A DNA stretch of 14,837 bases, taken from contig JAOXYC010045565.1 in assembly GCA_028565715.1 (NCBI GenBank), positions 1 to 14,837 on the forward strand, in the 5' to 3' direction. Under the pieces are notes generated by a model. The model was not told where the DNA came from, made no database searches, and saw only the letters and a list, made by a program, of their open reading frames with translations. This document shows positions 8,501-14,837 of the stretch, one piece after another. The DNA is from Phoronis pallida. Its lineage: Eukaryota; Phoronida; Phoronidae. Each line of letters starts with the position of its first letter. The first letter of the stretch is position 1. A program made the position numbers and the translations under genes.

Positions 8501-11500
8501 CTGAAAACATAGGGACACACCATAATACACGGCCAACGCAACCAAAATACTGAGTTCATGTACAAATGTTTGCAGACTACACGGCCATTTCACCTACAAA
8601 CCAAGTCAATCCATTTAAACCATGCCAAAACATAGCCCATCGACCATTTGCTTCGTTTTTTACACTAATGAGCTAGATTGTATAAAGCTCATTATTTACA
8701 CTGAGCTATTTTCGTCTCTTCACATGTTATGTAATATACGTATAGCCGTGTTATTAGAGGATATATGAAGACTGCTGCAAACAAAGAAACGGGTTAACAA
8801 TATACAGTAGAGGCTTATTTTAAATCATTGAAAAGCAAAACATTGTTGTTTAAAATATGTTTTTAGTCTAGATAACGAACATGAAGTGATACAGTAGCCG
8901 ATAAATGAACAAACTAAACATTAAATCTCTAACACGACCAACCGAGCGTATACGAGATTCCGCGGACTTTTCAACGTTTTGTACATTGACCTAGTTTGTA
9001 GGTGAATTGGCCGTGTAGTGGGTAAACATTTGTACATGAACTCGGTATTTTGGGTGCGTTGGCCGTGTATTCTGGTGTGTCCCTATGTTTTCAGAACCAT
9101 TACCCTGGTATTCTGGCGCGTGGCAGAGTTTTCTGGTGTGTGCCTATGTACTAGGGGACGCTTGATACCAATGAACAACTAAAGAATGGTAATGCCTACT
9201 TCAAAATTCACAATCACAGACAACCGCGGCTGGATTTAAATAATCTTTAACCAACATTGTGACTCCAACAGGGAACTAGAAAATTGTATTTTCGACACGT
9301 TCACCAACCTTGGAGTACTGGTTTACATTGCTTGGTACTTTCACTGACATATTAACAGCCCCTTTAGCTCCATGCATGACAGTGTTGTTAAAAACCTGGA
9401 TAGCCATTACTGGAGTTGCTAACTTGGCATCAAGCTCCTGCTTAAATTTGAACCTTAAAGGAAAAATTGCCAAATTTGTAAAGTCATATATATTGGGATG
9501 TCTGGAAAAGGACAAAAATTATTAAAAAATCTATTCCAAAGATATTTAATTTTTTGTTGACAACATTCAGTTAATGACAGTATGAACAACGGATAAGAAT
9601 ATAGTTGTTTTTTTCTGAAACTTTGAGATGCATAAGCCTTATTCATTACCATAAAAGTCATAAAAACAAATTGTTGTACTTATTGTACCCTAATTATAAA
9701 AAACCTTAGACACGCAGAAAGAATTTTCCAAAATGAAAAGTGGCAATAATAACAGATTAAAATTTTACTTGTGATGGCCCATCCATAGTTATTTTAGGCT
9801 TGAAAAGTCACTGAGGAACACATTCAAATTAATTAATTAATGCCCGTGCCAGCAAATATTGGATATTCCAAGTATTGTGCATGTGGTTCTAAATAATATG
9901 CAAGTTTCGCTGCAATTTATTTTATGACTTTTATTGTCATCTTTAAAGACTGGTTAAAACAAGAATTACATAACTTTAATGAAGAAAGTGCAGCAAATCA
10001 AATAGAATCACCGTAAATGAAGCTACATCGAAATCAAATGTCATTAAGGAAACAAAATAATTATACAACTTACCACTGGTCCTGCCAAACCAGAAACATG
10101 AAAGATGGATAGAGGAACCAGCCAACTTCCATCAACTGACCAACAGGAGAGATAGCGAAGAAGAAGTTTGGAGATGGCGTATTCTGGAACTGTATGGAGA
10201 AGTTGGCACCTGGGTAGCTGGAACGATTAAAGTTGTACCACTGATTAAAATCATACATCGCTACTCACAAATCTTAAATTGGCAATAATTGAAATATGAC
10301 GTAACATCCGAGAATTCTGGAAGAAGCAGGTAGTTATTTGTTCTGATGAATGTAAGGATGTAATTTGTAACAAACAATCCAACGCAATTGACCTCATACA
10401 ATAGTTGATGATTTCACATGCGTAAGTAGCGATGTATAACTTTAAACCCAAATAGATGGTTTTGGGTAATTCAGGTGAGGGCGTGGCGAGAGTGTGCCCC
10501 TCCTAAAATTTACAAAGCAAAATGTAATTTTTCGCTAATCTTAATACCACAAAATATTACTCACTATGTTTTTTGCTTGGCGAGATTTCTACATTGCACC
10601 CATTATATGATTGAAAATATTACTGTTTGTCTCAAGTTTCACATGGTTAAACAATTTCACTGACTTGAAGACTTATATTTTTGGCAGAGCCACTACATTT
10701 CAGACCTTCAACTAAGGTCATCGGTCATGTGGGATGACCTTCTAGAGGCTCTGCCAAAAACGTGTCTCCAAGTCGGTGAAATTGTTTTACCAAACCCATT
10801 ATACTTCGCCTTCACACACACTACATGTCTTAAACTTACAAATTATTTGTTTTTGACATAAAACTGTACTGTTGAAAATATTTCTCATTGTCTCCAGTTT
10901 TACAGTCTAAAACAACTTCAATAACTTGGAGACTTACGTTTAATTGGTGGTGCCGCTACGTTTCTGACCTTCGTCTAAAGTCCTTGACAACATCATGATT
11001 CCTGAGCGCCGTCTAGCGGCAACAAGATCAAAAATAGGTCACCCCCATGTGAACAAGGACCTAAGATGAAGGTCAGAAACGTAGTGGCTCCGCCAAATAA
11101 ACGTTAGTCTCCAAGATATTGAAGTTTTGTTTTTTTTTACCACAAAACTGTTTTGTTTTCAATGGGCCCTGATTTTACCTGTCAAAAGAATAGTATGGAA
11201 TCATGACAGCTGGAATGTCTAAAGCTGTGGCACACTCATGGCCGACACAGTTCATATCTTTAACAGAGTCATCTTGGCTGTTGAGGACTACTATCACACC
11301 AATGGCCCCTGAAGTCTGCATCGTGGAGACCTAAAAATATAATAATAATAATAAAACTTATTTCTTTAAGGCAAAATTACAATTTCTTTCTATGCATTTT
11401 ACAATAAATGATTAAAATAAATAAAATACATTAATTCTGAACCAGCTGCAGATATTAAAAAATACAGATTAAAAGACATAAGTCGACAATACAAGAAACC

Positions 11501-14500
11501 AGTTAAAATTTTCTAAATAAGAATGTTTTCAGTTTTGACTTGAATGTGATAAAATTCGTACTAGGTTAAATCAAGGGAAAGTTAAAACTGTAAAATTACA
11601 GATATTCAAAGTTTCCTCATTTTAATTTACAGATATATTGGGTGTTCCAAAAAAAGTACCAGTTTTTAACATGTGTTTTCTTAGCAACAGATTAACTGCA
11701 TTTCTTAAAAAGTTTCGCTGATTAACCTAGGGTATTCATAACAAGTTGGCAAAATATCACAGAGATTAGTTCCTAATAAGTGAATATTTTCAATTTCAAT
11801 AACAGGATGTCAAAAATCAGAGCAGTTGGGGCAAAAAAAACTTACTCATAATCTACAGATTTTCATTGTTTATTAAATGTGGAAATTAGGCAAATAGTTT
11901 TTTAAAAAATTGACCTGAGACCATTAAAGCAACAGTACTTATCAGTTCTCACATACGGGATGCAAATTAAATCTTTTTTGCCAATGGGTTCTTCATAGTT
12001 TTGTCCCTGATTGAAAAAGTTCCACCATATTTTTTTTGTGTAAACATCCACAGTATTGACAAATTCAAAGCATGAAGTCCTAAGTCCAGTGAAATTTGAG
12101 GGTTGAAAAATTTGTGATACAAATTTCCGCCACCTACTTTTTTAAAGTATGAGCAGTTTCCATCCTGCACTATTGCTATGAAACCTTTCATTGCAAAATC
12201 AGTTTGACATCCGTCCCCTTTATGTCTAGCCTGGATAGTGTTGTCTTTGAACTTGCTTTTCGGTGACGGTAGCCAATCATAGCGGGCGTCGAGACGTGGA
12301 GACACATATTCACTTCCTATCAAAGAGTAATAAAGAATTATATCACCATAATGAATTTAATATTAAAGGCATCATTTGATTTTTAATATATAAACTTTTA
12401 TTAAAGTTTTCGGTTCACAAACTGTACAAGGAGGTACCAAGGCTGCCCAACCTTGGACTCTCCAATCTTGAATAGGCTAATTAATGTATTTAAGTTTTTT
12501 TAAGTTTTCAGTCTAACATCAAGATGTGAACTATGCAGACTTATTTTCTCACTTTCCTGTCTCAATAATGATTAATGTTTTTTTATACTGATCAAAACTC
12601 AGACTTGAATCAAAGACCTTATAATTGATGAGACGGCCAACTCTCGCGATTACTGCGTGCATCGATTTTTAGTTCTTGTCTGTTCAATTGTATGTTTCGA
12701 TTTTACTAATCTTGTTACTTGACTTAGCAAAAAATTGCCATTCCAGCAATATTTCGTCAATTATTTCGGAAGTTATTGCAGCTCAAAGTTGTCCGATCCC
12801 CCTTTGTTTTCTGCTTATGGCTAAGAAGTTCCTCAGTGTCCAATAGGTACCGCTAGTAGCGCCCCGTCTGCTGTAAGCAAAACTCGCGCACATGCTTTTT
12901 TACACAGCAACATTGTAGAGTTGACAGTCTCTATATTTACGGTCTCTGCTTGAATGACGATAGCAATTAATATTGAATTCAAAAGAACACAGCAAAACCG
13001 AATACATCAAAAACTTGAATCGGCAAAAAATTATATACGACATGGGCTTCAACCCAAGGAAGTGTCATAATCAAACCCAGTACAGTGAAAGCTCACCATT
13101 TTCGGAAAGTTCGCCATTATCGGACACCAACACTCATTTTCTTAACTAATTTTTCGTGGTTTGCTAAATTCGTACATGATTAAAATCGTAATTTCGTACC
13201 TGTTTTCTGTACTTTAATAACAACTTGGTCAAATAATTTTTTTGGAAAATAAAACGTATTAATTTTTTTAATTTTTTTTTGGTACCTGTCTGCTGTACTT
13301 TGATAATAACTTGATCGTATCCACAGTTATGATCACCACAACTCCAGTCCATGAGTACTGAGGGTATCCAGTTGCCTAGGTTATGATAATACTCGGACAC
13401 AAAGTGGATTCTTGACATCACACCATTCAGGCGGGAAGTGGATACTCTGAAATACAAATTCATCACAAATAATTACACAGCAAAACTACTTCAATGAATT
13501 GTCTCCAGAACAGTTCGCATATATAATTATATTGTAAAACTTCATCTCTGAGTCTGACTAGTTTCGAAGCAACATTCTCCATTGTCTAAGATGGAGAATG
13601 TTGCTTCGAAACTAGTCAGACTCAGACATGAAGTTTTACAATACGGTTAGTTTATATTTTTAAAGCTCATCGTTTCATTCCTTAGTTCGCATATAAGAAG
13701 TAAGAACAATTGGCCCAATTTTGATTTATCATGGCCAATGGTTTGTTTACCCATAGAAGAACCACTCGTTCGAAAGCTAGTGTGACTGTCGATTAAGCAG
13801 TTTTTTCAAAAAAAACCCCGGTTCAATCGGTACCAAATAAGTTTTGGAGGTTTTTGTTGTCTAGAAACGACACGGTAATAGGCACGTGGACCAAACTCTT
13901 ATTTTTTCTATATGGGCTTATGCCCGATCTATGCTGAAAGTTTCATGCAGATAGGTTGCGTTCTTCTTAGAAAAATCTTGTCTTAAACAATAAAAATAAG
14001 AATAAGAAACATAACAAAAACAATAGGTTTACATCCTTTATGATGTTAACCTAATAAGAATAGAAAGCAAACAGTATATTGCAAAGAAAAACAGACGGCT
14101 AGGCTCACAAAATGCCTCAACAACGTCAACAATTAAGAACTCTATGAATCCTTCTTCAGTAAAAGAGGGGCTTAATTAATGGCATCAAAAAGCAGCCAGA
14201 AATGCACCAACGCTCTTGTCATCTTTCTGCCAGAACTACATCACGCGTGCCGCACTTTTGTCTGTTTTTCTTTGCAATATACTGTAGCAAAAACAATAGC
14301 TATACATCCTAAATGGAAAACCTAAATAGATGTACAATTAACTATGCAGGCTAATAAGCAATAGAACAAAACAGAAATCAGGGCACCCCTATGACGTTAT
14401 CACTAATGATTTAAGCAAGTGCATTGAAACAATTTGGCTGATTTGATGATGTTGAAACTATACACTCAAAATGCAGAAGCTAATTGATAAGTAATGACTA

Positions 14501-14837
14501 AACTACCTGGGCTGATAATGAATATTGTCTTTTGAATATAATACATGAATAATTTTACAATTTAAATTTCTGTAGAAGCCCACCCTCTCAGGTGTCTGAA
14601 AGCGTTTTTTACAGCTGCAAATAGAACCTACCTTTTACTGAGTTGTAAGCTACGCCTCGCAACACTGAACAATGCTTGAAGATGGCGAGCTATGAATTCA
14701 GCAGGAATGTCTGCACTAGACCCCAAGTACACTGGGATGAAAACGTAGTGTGAATGTTCCGTTGCATTCTCAAGAATAGCATTTAACGACCCATTCTTAT
14801 CACCCCACAAGGCCTGCACAAACGCCGAGTTTGGATC
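5281..14837 (-). CDS. PNGase F-like peptide N-glycosidase with PA domain (gene, 5' partial, 11 exons)
   Basis: Spliced CDS on the minus strand: 14837-14632, 13446-13286, 12316-12138, 11330-11179, 10217-10074, 9453-9309, 8096-7948, 7650-7517, 6864-6734, 6045-5919, 5540-5281. The sum is 1788 nt, which is 595 codons plus TAG, and every junction is GT-AG and phase-compatible. Established for the family: PNGase F cleaves the bond between the innermost GlcNAc and asparagine of N-glycoproteins, using two eight-stranded jelly-roll domains. Seen here: a WDH motif (D350) matching WDR/Asp60, the motif WITPF (373-377) matching FITPY, a CGEFC motif (E486) matching CAEWC/Glu206, and RDGWCDG (535-541) matching RAGWCPG. 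A PA domain precedes the catalytic part. Eight N-x-S/T sequons (15, 24, 176, 238, 303, 315, 360, 501) imply passage through the secretory pathway. The start codon, any signal peptide and the promoter lie beyond the right edge. Family assignment is strong; activity is not proven, because the Glu118 position appears to be Ala407. Confidence 0.9.
5919..6045 (-). CDS. Exon 10 in window: PNGase F C-domain with catalytic Glu
   Basis: Acceptor TTTTTTTGCAG|GTG and donor GCTG|GTAAAT, phase 1 (minus strand). Encodes residues 468-509. VITGHGSDNNACGEFC (473-488) matches the family segment I-S-G-W-G-H ... C-A-E-W-C, so E486 corresponds to catalytic Glu206, flanked by the conserved cysteines C484 and C488. 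TTHVFNVN matches the following strand R-T-H-x-I-x-I-N. The first Trp of the bacterial segment is replaced by His477. N501-Y-S is a sequon. Confidence 0.94.
6734..6864 (-). CDS. Exon 9 in window: start of PNGase F C-terminal domain
   Basis: Acceptor TTTTCCAG|GC completes an AGC serine codon, and the donor is ACTAAG|GTATAT, phase 0 (minus strand). Encodes residues 425-467. The strand E-Y-P-V-S-I-Q-P (429-436) begins the second jelly-roll. It is followed by a long loop rich in aromatic residues and a strand V-Q-F-T-F-P-K. This matches the bacterial order, in which a V-x-P-V-x-x-Y strand and a linker precede the I-S-G-W-G-H segment. Confidence 0.9.
6912..7265. mobile_element. Non-autonomous TIR element in intron (CTGTCAACCC ends)
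   Basis: The ends CTGTCAACCC (6912-6921) and GGGTTGACAG (7256-7265) are inverted. A small hairpin, CCGGTTTTACCGG, sits just inside the left end. The interior near 7137-7180 is C-rich. Open frames here are not protein-like. No duplication was identified. It lies in the intron between exons 9 and 8 (6865-7516), starting 48 bp upstream of the exon 9 acceptor. Confidence 0.5.
7517..7650 (-). CDS. Exon 8 in window: end of PNGase F N-domain
   Basis: Acceptor CTTTGCAG|A and strong donor AAAAA|GTGAGT (minus strand). Encodes residues 380-423. RIGRWLTDITPL (380-391) matches the segment L-x-x-D-V-T-D that precedes the last strands of the N-domain. KTASW (405-409) occupies the place of the bacterial T-E-T-W, so the Glu118 position is alanine (A407). 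A longer plus-strand open frame over the same region is a shadow of this exon. Confidence 0.92.
7948..8096 (-). CDS. Exon 7 in window: PNGase F N-domain with catalytic Asp
   Basis: Acceptor TTTACAG|GTA and a weak but canonical GT donor, AGAAG|GTTTGA (minus strand). Encodes residues 330-378. It contains the family hallmark C-P-x-n-C-x-x-W-D (C338 to D350), in which D350 corresponds to Asp60 of the flavobacterial enzyme, the residue that binds the amide bond. The strand ITPF (374-377) matches the conserved FITPY segment. Cysteines C338, C346, C358 and C359 could form disulfides. N360-V-T is a sequon. Phase 2 out joins exon 8 to give R-R-R-I-G-R-W. Confidence 0.93.
8231..8388 (+). mobile_element. 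tRNA-derived SINE with target-site duplications
   Basis: It is flanked by the exact 11-bp direct repeat AATTGAATTCA at 8220-8230 and 8389-8399. The head contains an A box TAGCTCAGTGG (8254-8264) and a degenerate B box GGTTGGCGCCC (8297-8307), at tRNA-like spacing and with an anticodon-arm-like stem (CCTTTTAACAAAAGG). A tRNA-unrelated body follows. It is inserted in the intron between exons 7 and 6, and no poly-A tail is seen. Confidence 0.75.
8431..9164. mobile_element. 734-bp foldback element with 180-bp inverted arms
   Basis: Arms 8431-8610 and 8985-9164 have equal length and match over almost their whole length, with the outer end CAAGCGTCCCCTAG on both. The 374-bp centre is AT-rich and contains a smaller hairpin, AATGAGCT ... 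AGCTCATT (near 8667-8693). There is no transposase frame. ATAC occurs just outside both ends but is offset by one base on the left, so a duplication is uncertain. It lies in the intron between exons 7 and 6, directly after the SINE. Confidence 0.8.
9309..9453 (-). CDS. Exon 6 in window: start of PNGase F N-terminal domain
   Basis: The acceptor is TTTTTCCTTTAAG|G with a good pyrimidine tract. The alternative AAGCAG|GAG 15 nt later breaks the frame. The donor is CCAAG|GTTGGT, phase 0 (minus strand). Encodes residues 282-329. From about residue 295 (PVMAIQVFNNTVMHG) the sequence aligns by eye with the first strands of the bacterial PNGase F N-domain, including the strand V-N-M-S-V-K-V-P. Sequons are at N303 and N315. 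The in-frame open reading on both sides is intron read-through. Confidence 0.88.
10074..10217 (-). CDS. Exon 5 in window: end of PA domain and linker
   Basis: Encodes residues 234-280 plus split codons S233 and W281. Two AG acceptors are close together on the minus strand: AATCAG|TGG and, 16 nt later, GTTCCAG|CTAC. Only the second restores the frame set by exon 4 (AG|C, serine). The donor is CAGTG|GTAAGT. The peptide begins with a probable last PA strand (ANFSIQF, sequon N238-F-S). It continues into an aromatic, hydrophobic stretch (264-281) that includes tryptophans, phenylalanines and a proline; it is not a convincing membrane helix. Its role is probably to link the PA and glycosidase parts. 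Confidence 0.85.
10282..10419. repeat. Partial copy of the 1675-2222 repeat family
   Basis: Segments TTGAAATATGACGTAACATCCG and GTAGTT...CTGATGAATGTAAGGATG...CCAACGCAAT...ATAGTTGAT correspond in order to about 1790-1818 and 1982-2078. The 1820-1960 section and the terminal arms are missing here. It ends 64 bp upstream of the exon 5 acceptor. Confidence 0.55.
10645..10791. mobile_element. Foldback element, short copy of a tandem pair
   Basis: Arms 10645-10691 and 10747-10791 are inverted and share AACAATTTCAC, GACTTG and TTTTTGGCAGAGCC. Outside the arms, 10600-10645 resembles 10870-10910, so this and the next element are tandem members of one family, the present one with a shorter centre. Confidence 0.7.
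10911..11131. mobile_element. Foldback element, longer copy of a tandem pair
   Basis: Arms 10911-10987 and 11054-11131 are inverted, sharing ACTTGGAGACTWACGTTTA and CTACGTTTCTGACCTTC. The arms are related to those at 10645-10791. The right arm ends 47 bp from the exon 4 donor (11178). Confidence 0.75.
11179..11330 (-). CDS. Exon 4 in window: PA domain core
   Basis: Acceptor TTTTTAG|GTC and donor GACAG|GTAAAA (minus strand), phase 0 in and phase 2 out. Encodes residues 183-232. The pattern is that of a PA domain: helix VSTMQTSGA, beta strand IGVIVVLN (192-199), an acidic loop, then IPAVMIPYYSFD (221-232), the IPavmI strand that closes the domain. In this fold the domain usually binds protein partners or covers an active site. 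A (TTA)n microsatellite (plus 11338-11355) lies in the acceptor tract. Confidence 0.92.
11380..12137. other. Intron between exons 4 and 3, no other gene seen
   Basis: AT-rich intron. Besides the (ATA)n microsatellite at 11338-11355, a stretch at about 11638-11665 (GGGTGTTCCAAAAAAAGTACC) faintly resembles a mariner-type end, but no inverted partner was found. Confidence 0.5.
12138..12316 (-). CDS. Exon 3 in window: start of PA domain
   Basis: Acceptor TTGATAG|GA completes a GGA glycine codon from the previous exon, and the donor is AAAAAA|GTAGGT, phase 0 (minus strand). It encodes residues 124-182. From about residue 154 the sequence has the PA-domain pattern: a cysteine (C159), a beta strand GFIAIVQDG (167-175), then NCSYFKKV with the cysteine typical of the GxCxFxxK segment. 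N176-C-S is a sequon. The helix that follows continues directly in the next exon, which supports the junction. Coding continues in frame past the donor up to position 11967 on the plus scale, but that extension is low-complexity and does not fit the family. Confidence 0.88.
12320..13280. other. Intron between exons 3 and 2
   Basis: A more GC-balanced segment at 12630-12960 has no coding frame I can support. Around 13070-13130 CAGTACAGTGAAAGCTCACC and a TTATCGGAC motif faintly resemble a pogo-type transposon end, without a partner end. A 35-nt copy of the exon 2 tail lies at 13196-13230. Confidence 0.5.
13196..13230 (-). repeat. Intronic copy of the exon 2 3' end and donor site
   Basis: It matches 13282-13316 at 30 of 35 positions. 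The copied part covers the last 31 coding bases of exon 2 and the start of the intron, including the GT. On the minus strand it would read D-Q-V-V-I-K-V-Q-K-T followed by GTACGA. Confidence 0.7.
13286..13446 (-). CDS. Exon 2 in window: unrecognised region before the PA domain
   Basis: Acceptor TTTCAG|A and donor GACAG|GTACC (minus strand). It encodes residues 70-122 plus one base each side, so phase 2 in and phase 1 out. It carries a small cysteine pair (DWSCGDHNCGYD, residues 106-117) that could be a disulfide or a metal-binding turn. No family is recognised for the segment. The last 35 nt of the exon plus donor recur 86 bp away inside the next intron (13196-13230), reported separately. Confidence 0.85.
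13531..13642. mobile_element. Near-perfect 112-bp hairpin (MITE-like)
   Basis: Arms 13531-13582 and 13591-13642 are 52 bp each with a single mismatch, around an 8-bp loop (TGTCTAAG). AGTTCGCATATA is directly repeated outside it (13512-13523 and 13684-13695), but not adjacent to the arms. The right-hand side of the intron transcript would fold strongly. It lies 85 bp upstream of the exon 2 acceptor. Confidence 0.85.
14071..14285. mobile_element. 215-bp MITE with 26-bp perfect terminal inverted repeats
   Basis: Left TIR 14071-14096 and right TIR 14260-14285 are exact reverse complements starting ACAGTATATTGCAAAG. AGCAA flanks both ends (14066-14070 and 14286-14290), a 5-bp target-site duplication. 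The interior has no coding frame. It sits in the intron between exons 1 and 2. Confidence 0.8.
14632..14837 (-). CDS. Exon 1 in window: unrecognised N-terminal region (5' partial)
   Basis: The frame is open from the window edge and encodes residues 1-68 plus two bases of codon 69. It ends at a consensus donor, AAAAG|GTAGGT (minus strand). The peptide has two sequons (N15-G-S, N24-A-T), a hydrophobic strand-like stretch (YVFIPVYLGSSADIP, residues 30-44) and an amphipathic helix-like end (FIARHLQALFSVARRSLQL). I do not recognise this domain. The donor phase (2) fits the acceptor at 13446, which completes an AGA arginine codon. Upstream exons must exist outside the window. Confidence 0.8.

Noticed and set aside
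11638-11665. Mariner-type terminal repeat
   Set aside because: Only a weak match to GTTCCAAAAA-like ends and no inverted partner nearby.
13070-13130. Pogo-type transposon end
   Set aside because: Only motif-level resemblance and no second end in the window.
1-14837. CRISPR array, operon, phage or bacterial defence system
   Set aside because: No direct repeat-spacer pattern, no long unspliced genes; all evidence is for animal nuclear DNA.

Overview
The window reads as nuclear DNA of an animal, most likely a marine invertebrate. It is AT-rich. Coding sequence is split into short exons of 127-260 bp with GT-AG introns of about 0.3-1.2 kb. Introns and flanks are packed with short inverted-repeat (MITE or foldback) elements and tRNA-derived SINEs. 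The phylum cannot be fixed from the sequence. Nothing bacterial, viral or organellar was seen.

The one well-supported gene lies on the minus strand and spans 14837 down to 5281. Eleven consecutive exons join with matching phase at all ten introns. They encode the last 595 residues of a protein whose 5' exons lie beyond the right edge. In order, the protein has an N-terminal region I do not recognise (residues about 1-150), a protease-associated (PA) domain (about 154-255), a linker, and the two jelly-roll domains of a peptide:N-glycosidase F (PNGase F)-like enzyme (N-domain about 295-425, C-domain about 426-595), ending at a TAG stop. Residue numbers count from the first complete codon in the window. 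Counterparts of the bacterial catalytic residues Asp60 and Glu206 are present (D350, E486). The position I align with Glu118 is alanine (A407). Eight N-glycosylation sequons suggest a secreted or lumenal protein.

Layout on the plus coordinate: 1-2440 is non-coding and repeat-rich, with a B-box-bearing palindrome near 971-1051 and an inverted-repeat element at 1675-2222. A short exon-like island at 2446-2609 is best read as the first coding exon of a second minus-strand gene, but it can also be read as a plus-strand last exon. Next come a foldback element (2775-3384) with a smaller hAT-like element nested in it, a degenerate TIR element near 3411-3593, a short hairpin element (3838-3919) and a tRNA-derived SINE (4138-4416). 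The intergenic 3' flank of the PNGase gene runs to 5280. From 5281 to the right edge the exons alternate with introns. These carry a 354-bp TIR element (6912-7265), a SINE with target-site duplications (8231-8388), a 734-bp foldback with 180-bp arms (8431-9164), a copy of the 1675-2222 family (10282-10419), two tandem related foldbacks (10645-11131), a nearly perfect 112-bp hairpin (13531-13642) and a 215-bp MITE with 26-bp perfect TIRs (14071-14285).

The most unusual biology is the PNGase F-fold enzyme with a PA domain in an animal. The best-known animal PNGase, NGLY1, is cytosolic and has a different fold. The most unusual DNA structure is the series of long inverted repeats next to splice sites of this gene. 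No operon-like or defence system was found.
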